Assembly: GCA_963925545.1 (NCBI GenBank)
Contig: CAWUSA010000002.1
Coordinates: 6,247-70,246 of the forward strand
Reading direction: 5' to 3'
Source of the DNA: TMED14 sp963925545
Lineage (GTDB): Bacteria > Bacteroidota > Bacteroidia > Flavobacteriales > Schleiferiaceae
DNA length: 64,000 nucleotides
The notes under the pieces were generated by a model that saw nothing but the letters and a program-made list of their open reading frames with translations, did no database searches and had not been told where the DNA came from. The position numbers and the translations under genes were made by a program. Numbering within the stretch: position 1 is the stretch's first letter; the number at the start of each line of letters is the position of its first letter. Shown here in pieces: positions 60,075 to 64,000 of this stretch.

Positions 60075-61229
60075 CTACGCGTACTGCACGGCTTCATCAC
60101 CCGTAATAGGGTTGCTACCAAGGATATACAGACGCTCAACCACGTTCCTCAACTGACGAACATTCCCGGTCCAATCCATGTTGCTTAATTGCTTCAAGGC
60201 TGCCTTGCTGAATGTCTTAGGGGTCATGCCCTGGTTGATCAATTGCTGTGAGAAATGTTCAATCAATAAGTGGATGTCATCTCGTCGGTCATTTAGTGAT
60301 GGAACTTCAACCACAATAACACTCAAGCGGTGGTAAAGATCCTCTCGGAAACGACCTGTAGCAATCTCATCAATAATGTTTCGGTTCGTGGCAGCGATAA
60401 CCCTCACGTTGACTGAAATGCGTTTGCCAGAACCTACAGGGGTGATGACAGACTCTTGCAGTGCTCTCAAGACCTTTGCCTGTGCCGCAAGGCTCATGTC
60501 ACCAATCTCATCAAGAAAGAGGGTGCCACCATCAGCCAACTCGAATTGGCCTTTTCTATCTTTGATGGCAGAAGTAAATGCACCTTTTGCATGGCCAAAA
60601 AGCTCTGATTCAATCAGCTCTGAAGGAATAGCAGCACAGTTCACCTCAATGAAAGGCTGTTTGCTTCGTGCACTCAATTGATGCAATTGGTTGGCAACAA
60701 TCTCCTTGCCGCTGCCATTGGGTCCTGTAATCAACACCCTGGCATCAGTTGCCGCAACCTTTTCAATCACTTTTCGAACATATTCAAGCGCTTTGGACTC
60801 ACCAATCATGGTAAACTGCTTGTCCACCTTTTTTCGGAGGCGTTGATTCTCTTTAATCAGCAGCTTGCGATCTAAAGCCTGTCGGATGGTCATTAAAAGA
60901 CGATTCAAATCAGGTGGCTTAGAGATGTAGTCAAAAGCCCCCATTTTGATGCAGCTAACAGCAGCATCCAAATCAGCGTGACCTGAAATCATGATGAATG
61001 GGGTGTCGCCATAGTTAGACATGGCGTACTTCAGGACCTCAATGCCATCCTTTTTAGGCATTTTTATGTCACAAAGCACCAAGTCATAGGTGTGTTCCTG
61101 GAGTATTTGCTCAGCCACCTCTCCATCTTCAGCCATGTCAATAGTGAAAGACTTGTCCTCGTTGACAAGGATATTTCTCAACACATTACGGATGGCTTTT
61201 TCGTCTTCTACAATAAGGATGCGTGCCAT
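60075..61229 (-). CDS. NtrC-like sigma-54 activator lacking a DNA-binding domain
   Basis: Response regulator fused to an AAA+ domain, 384 residues. Receiver ~1-120 with the phospho-acceptor Asp54 in LVLCDIKMP. AAA+ with Walker A GPNGSGKE (169-176), Walker B GGTLFLDEIG (234-243) and sigma-54 contact loop GAFTSA (216-221), where the usual sequence is GAFTGA. It ends at SNPITGDEAVQYA without the C-terminal Fis-type helix-turn-helix of NtrC, as in several Bacteroidota relatives. It overlaps the Ppx gene by 22 bases. A kinase is not in the window. Confidence 0.9.
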   Translation of the reverse strand: MARILIVEDEKAIRNVLRNILVNEDKSFTIDMAEDGEVAEQILQEHTYDLVLCDIKMPKKDGIEVLKYAMSNYGDTPFIMISGHADLDAAVSCIKMGAFDYISKPPDLNRLLMTIRQALDRKLLIKENQRLRKKVDKQFTMIGESKALEYVRKVIEKVAATDARVLITGPNGSGKEIVANQLHQLSARSKQPFIEVNCAAIPSELIESELFGHAKGAFTSAIKDRKGQFELADGGTLFLDEIGDMSLAAQAKVLRALQESVITPVGSGKRISVNVRVIAATNRNIIDEIATGRFREDLYHRLSVIVVEVPSLNDRRDDIHLLIEHFSQQLINQGMTPKTFSKAALKQLSNMDWTGNVRQLRNVVERLYILGSNPITGDEAVQYA

Positions 61230-62167
61230 GGGCTGTCGGGTGTTGTTAAGTCAGACCAGACACCTTCCTTCAATGCGTAGGCACTGAGATGGATGTCCTT
61301 GACTTGGAGTTGGTTGATCAAGGTAAGGACTTGCAATGCTGCAACCTGCAAAGTTTCTACCCGGGATCTATCGATTCCAGGCATCAAAAGTCGTTCCACT
61401 CGGCTGCTTGCGATCAAATCGTTAAGCAGATTGATTAATGCCTGCCTATTCATTGAAGCATGCTTGTCTTTGGATTTGAATTTTTTCAAGCCCAATCGCT
61501 TAGTTAGTAACTGGTATATGGCATCAAATGATCCCGAAGAACCAATCATGACTTTGGGGTTCCAACGCTTGCAGTTATCCAATAAGCCCGATAGGGTCAA
61601 AGTAATATCCTGGGTGATGGCTTGAATATCTGTAGAAGTCATCGGATCAGCAGGCTGATGGGACTCAAGCAATCGAATGACCCCCAATGGGTAGGAGTTG
61701 GCAAACACTACATCCGTTTGATTCATCACAATGCATTCGGTGCTGCCGCCGCCAATGTCAACGATCAGCCGCGGTTCAGACAAGTGGGGTAGGGCCTGAG
61801 CGACACCTCTGGCAATAAATCCTGCTTCCTTTTCACCAGAGATGATATGGACATCAATGCCTGTAGCTTGCTTAATGGCATGTGCAACAGATTGCCCATT
61901 GGCAGCACTTCGGAAAGCAGATGTGGCAAAGGCATAAGCCTTGCTTGCCTTGTGTGATTTTGCGGTAAGCAGGTGAGTCTTAATCGCATCAATGCCTCTG
62001 CTAATTGCATCGTCAGTGATGTGACCAGTTTGCATGCTGTCCTTGCCTAGCTTCACAGAGATTTTCCCCCGATGAATAATTGATCCATCCACCGAACGAA
62101 CCATGAGGTTGAAGGTGTTAGTGCCTAGGTCAAAGATGGCTATTGCTCCCCCGTCTGCTTGATCCAT
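61208..62167 (-). CDS. Ppx/GppA phosphatase family protein
   Basis: 319 residues of the ASKHA fold: AIFDLGTNTFNLMVRS at the N-terminus, IARGVAQAL, and the phosphate loop VDIGGGSTECIV. The GSSGSFDAIYQLL segment near 205 closes the second lobe. Family members hydrolyse polyphosphate or pppGpp; which one is unclear because the C-terminal HD domain of the long enzymes is absent. It overlaps MscS by 28 bases and the NtrC-like gene by 22, so translation is coupled. Confidence 0.92.
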   Translation of the reverse strand: MDQADGGAIAIFDLGTNTFNLMVRSVDGSIIHRGKISVKLGKDSMQTGHITDDAISRGIDAIKTHLLTAKSHKASKAYAFATSAFRSAANGQSVAHAIKQATGIDVHIISGEKEAGFIARGVAQALPHLSEPRLIVDIGGGSTECIVMNQTDVVFANSYPLGVIRLLESHQPADPMTSTDIQAITQDITLTLSGLLDNCKRWNPKVMIGSSGSFDAIYQLLTKRLGLKKFKSKDKHASMNRQALINLLNDLIASSRVERLLMPGIDRSRVETLQVAALQVLTLINQLQVKDIHLSAYALKEGVWSDLTTPDSPWHASLL

Positions 62168-62976
62168 ACATCGAGTTGTGGGAAGGCGATGGTTATGTCA
62201 GCCTTGTTGAATGCCTCATTGATGGCGTGACGCAGATCAGATTTGATGAACTCAATTTTAAAAAGCTCTGTGCTATAAAAATGGCACCTAAACACAAGCG
62301 AAGAATCACCAAAATCACTGAATTGCACACTAGGCTTAGGGTTTTTTGACACCAATTTGTGCTGGTTCATGCAATCGGTTAGCAGGCGTTCAACCTCTCT
62401 GGTATCGCTGCCGTATTTCACCCCCACATCGATGTTGAATCGTGTGCTGGTTTTTTGGTGGGTCCAGTTAATGAAGCCCTGGTTGGTGAGCTTAGAGTTT
62501 GGGATAATTACAGAAATTTGATCCCTGGTCCACACCTTGGTTGTCCGAAGAGAAATCTCAGATACTTTACCTACCAGGCCGTCAGATTCAATGATGTCAC
62601 CAACGGTGACAGTGCGTTCGGTCAACAAAATGATACCGGACACAAAATCCTTGAATGTTTCTTGCATACCAAGGCCAAGGCCAACAAACAAGGCCGTAGA
62701 TGACGCAAGCAGGACGGTGATGGGGGCACCGATGACATCCAGGATGTAAAGGAGGGCAATGACCCACACAAAGTATTGAGCGATCTTCTTCAAAGCAAAA
62801 GCTGAGGATCGATTGATGCGGTTACTCTTTGTCGCCTTGTTGAAAATTCGCGTGAAGGTGCGATTGAGTATTCGAACAATCAAAAGCACCACAATGACTT
62901 TGATCACAGTGAACATTGTTAAGCGAACAATGCCGCTTTCAAAAAGGACAAGGTTTTGTAAATCGTTGAGTGTCAT
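62140..62976 (-). CDS. mscS: Mechanosensitive channel of the MscS family
   Basis: 278 residues with three membrane helices (about 20-42, 65-85, 88-108) and the pore-lining glycine/alanine helix (VLLASSTALFVGLGLGMQETFKDFVSGI). The beta domain follows (VTVGDIIESDGLVGKVSEISLRTTKVWTRDQISVIIPNSKL). It opens under membrane tension to release solutes. Gap to the permease gene is 4 bases, so all four genes here form one operon. Confidence 0.94.
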   Translation of the reverse strand: MTLNDLQNLVLFESGIVRLTMFTVIKVIVVLLIVRILNRTFTRIFNKATKSNRINRSSAFALKKIAQYFVWVIALLYILDVIGAPITVLLASSTALFVGLGLGMQETFKDFVSGIILLTERTVTVGDIIESDGLVGKVSEISLRTTKVWTRDQISVIIPNSKLTNQGFINWTHQKTSTRFNIDVGVKYGSDTREVERLLTDCMNQHKLVSKNPKPSVQFSDFGDSSLVFRCHFYSTELFKIEFIKSDLRHAINEAFNKADITIAFPQLDVWIKQTGEQ

Positions 62977-62980
62977 TGTA

Positions 62981-64000
62981 TCAAGGTTTCATTCGTATCC
63001 AACGCCAAAGGTCGCGGTAAGTGACCTTTTTGCCAAATGTTAAAATGCCAATGCGGTAAATACGTCCAGCCAACCAAGTGGTGAACAGGAAACCAAGGAC
63101 CAACAAGGTCATACTCAAGGCCATTTCCCAGATGGGTACACCAAAGGGCAGTCGCATCATCATCGAGACAGGGGAGGTGAAGGGGATGATGGACAGCCAA
63201 AAGCTCAAATCGCTCCCAGGTTCTTGCATGATTCGGGTCGCCATAATAAAGCTCAATACCATTGGCATGGTCAATGGCAGCATGAATTGTTGTGTATCTG
63301 TTTCAGAATCCACGGCCGCACCAACAGCGGCAAACAAGGCACCATACATCAAATATCCACCGATGAAATAGAACACAAAGCAGCCCAGTATCAAGGGAAG
63401 GTTCAAGGCTTGGATGGTTCCAAAAGCCAGTGACATGGTGCTAGGGTCCATTCCCTCTGCAGCCATCATGGCAGGGTCAACACCAGCCAGGTCTGGGCTG
63501 AGAATACCTGAAGCGGCAGCTGCAATCATGAATACTGAGGTTAGCAGGATCCAGATAAGGAATTGCAGCATGCCAACTGACGCAATGCCAATGATTTTAC
63601 CCATCATCAATTGCATGGGCTTGATGGAAGAAATGATCACTTCCACGATGCGACTGGTTTTCTCTTCAATCACCCCGCGCATGATTTGCGCGGCATACAA
63701 GAAAATGAACATGTAAATCATGAAGGTGGAGGCAAAGCCAATCACCATTTTTATTTCCAAATCGCTGGACTCCGTAGCAAACCCTTGCTCACCTTCCTCA
63801 CCCAAGCCATCTGTCTGGCTGATTTCCAACATGTCGATGTTGACCTCTGTCTGTGCGCTAGCAACCACAGAAGGGTCAACGCCCAGCAAGGTCAGTTTCT
63901 CACTTGTGGCCGCTTTTTGTAAAAACCGCTCAATGCTTCGCCGGGCTGACATATTCAGGTCTCCCTTGTTGTAAAGCACGGCATGGTTGAGAATGAACTG
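62981..64000 (-). CDS. ABC-2 type permease (NatB-like), 5' end outside the window
   Basis: The frame is open to the right edge, so the N-terminus is missing; a GTG at 63979 is probably not the start. The visible 332+ residues include a large extracytoplasmic loop (LGVDPSVVASAQTEVNID) and a C-terminal membrane domain of about six helices with GVIEEKTSRIVEVIISSIKPMQLMMGKIIG, the EExTxRxxEvIxxS motif of NatB/ABC-2 permeases. The ATPase should lie just upstream, off the window. Confidence 0.88.
   Translation of the reverse strand, partial: QFILNHAVLYNKGDLNMSARRSIERFLQKAATSEKLTLLGVDPSVVASAQTEVNIDMLEISQTDGLGEEGEQGFATESSDLEIKMVIGFASTFMIYMFIFLYAAQIMRGVIEEKTSRIVEVIISSIKPMQLMMGKIIGIASVGMLQFLIWILLTSVFMIAAAASGILSPDLAGVDPAMMAAEGMDPSTMSLAFGTIQALNLPLILGCFVFYFIGGYLMYGALFAAVGAAVDSETDTQQFMLPLTMPMVLSFIMATRIMQEPGSDLSFWLSIIPFTSPVSMMMRLPFGVPIWEMALSMTLLVLGFLFTTWLAGRIYRIGILTFGKKVTYRDLWRWIRMKP

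Noticed and set aside
1..64000. CRISPR arrays, tRNA or rRNA genes, insertion sequences, prophage or integrase genes
   Set aside because: I found no direct-repeat arrays, cloverleaf sequences, transposases or integrases anywhere in the window; the few gaps are too short.

Overview
The window looks like chromosomal DNA of a Bacteroidota bacterium, most likely a Flavobacteriales-type organism with a compact, roughly half-GC genome. The evidence is gldF/gldG gliding genes, a type IX secretion gene (porQ), a protein with a type IX C-terminal sorting domain, a Porin_10-like barrel end, and Bacteroidota gene neighbourhoods (tgt-LptF/G-accA-dnaB; porQ-cmk; rsfS-ftsH-LUD-cdsA-psd; coaD-ddl divergent from PASTA-T9SS-rluD). 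Promoters also fit the Bacteroidota TAnnTTTG -7 element. I see no rRNA, tRNA, CRISPR, insertion sequence, prophage or integrase. No gene-free stretch reaches 300 bases; the longest gap (about 150 bases, near 56.2 kb) holds a strong hairpin.

Layout. 0-9 kb: end of an outer-membrane barrel; dnaB, accA, an LptF/G permease and tgt on the minus strand; a degenerate glycosyltransferase and rsmG on the plus strand; the proline/glutamate enzyme pruA. 9-14.6 kb: a minus-strand operon of a SAM-hydrolase-family gene, gldF, gldG, a DUF4340 protein and dnaN, closed by a hairpin terminator. 14.6-26 kb: purC plus an outer-membrane barrel; an operon serC-serA-DUF1015-PLP protein-exonuclease/GIY-YIG fusion; a ferredoxin divergent from a LuxC-like acyl-CoA reductase; a TIGR02757 protein; a beta-helix lipoprotein. 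26-33 kb: L31, a GlmU-like protein, lon, porQ and cmk facing psd, cdsA and a LUD protein. 33-43 kb: ftsH, rsfS, birA, pyrE, NUDIX, coaD, ddl, PASTA, a T9SS cargo protein and rluD. 43-54 kb: acyl-CoA synthetase, lipoprotein amidohydrolase, purL, a small membrane protein, pheT, a DedA-like protein, recG. 54-58.5 kb: a surface-glycan pair (polyprenyl-phosphate sugar transferase and a double glycosyltransferase). 58.5-64 kb: a small acidic protein with a MATE exporter, then an overlapping operon of ABC-2 permease, MscS channel, Ppx/GppA and an NtrC-like regulator without a DNA-binding domain.

Most of the content is housekeeping: replication, translation, nucleotide and serine synthesis, phospholipids, proteolysis and the envelope. 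The most interesting signal is regulatory. Seven genes have an exact TAnnTTTG element ending only 3-5 bases before the start codon, and three more have TAnnTTTA in the same place. If the usual Bacteroidota promoter geometry holds, these genes make leaderless mRNAs. The second theme is extreme compaction: three convergent gene pairs have stop codons that abut with no base between them, two more pairs overlap, and one divergent pair shares its start-codon bases. Several proteins carry altered active-site or metal-site residues (tgt, the first glycosyltransferase, the SAM-hydrolase-like protein, half of the double glycosyltransferase).
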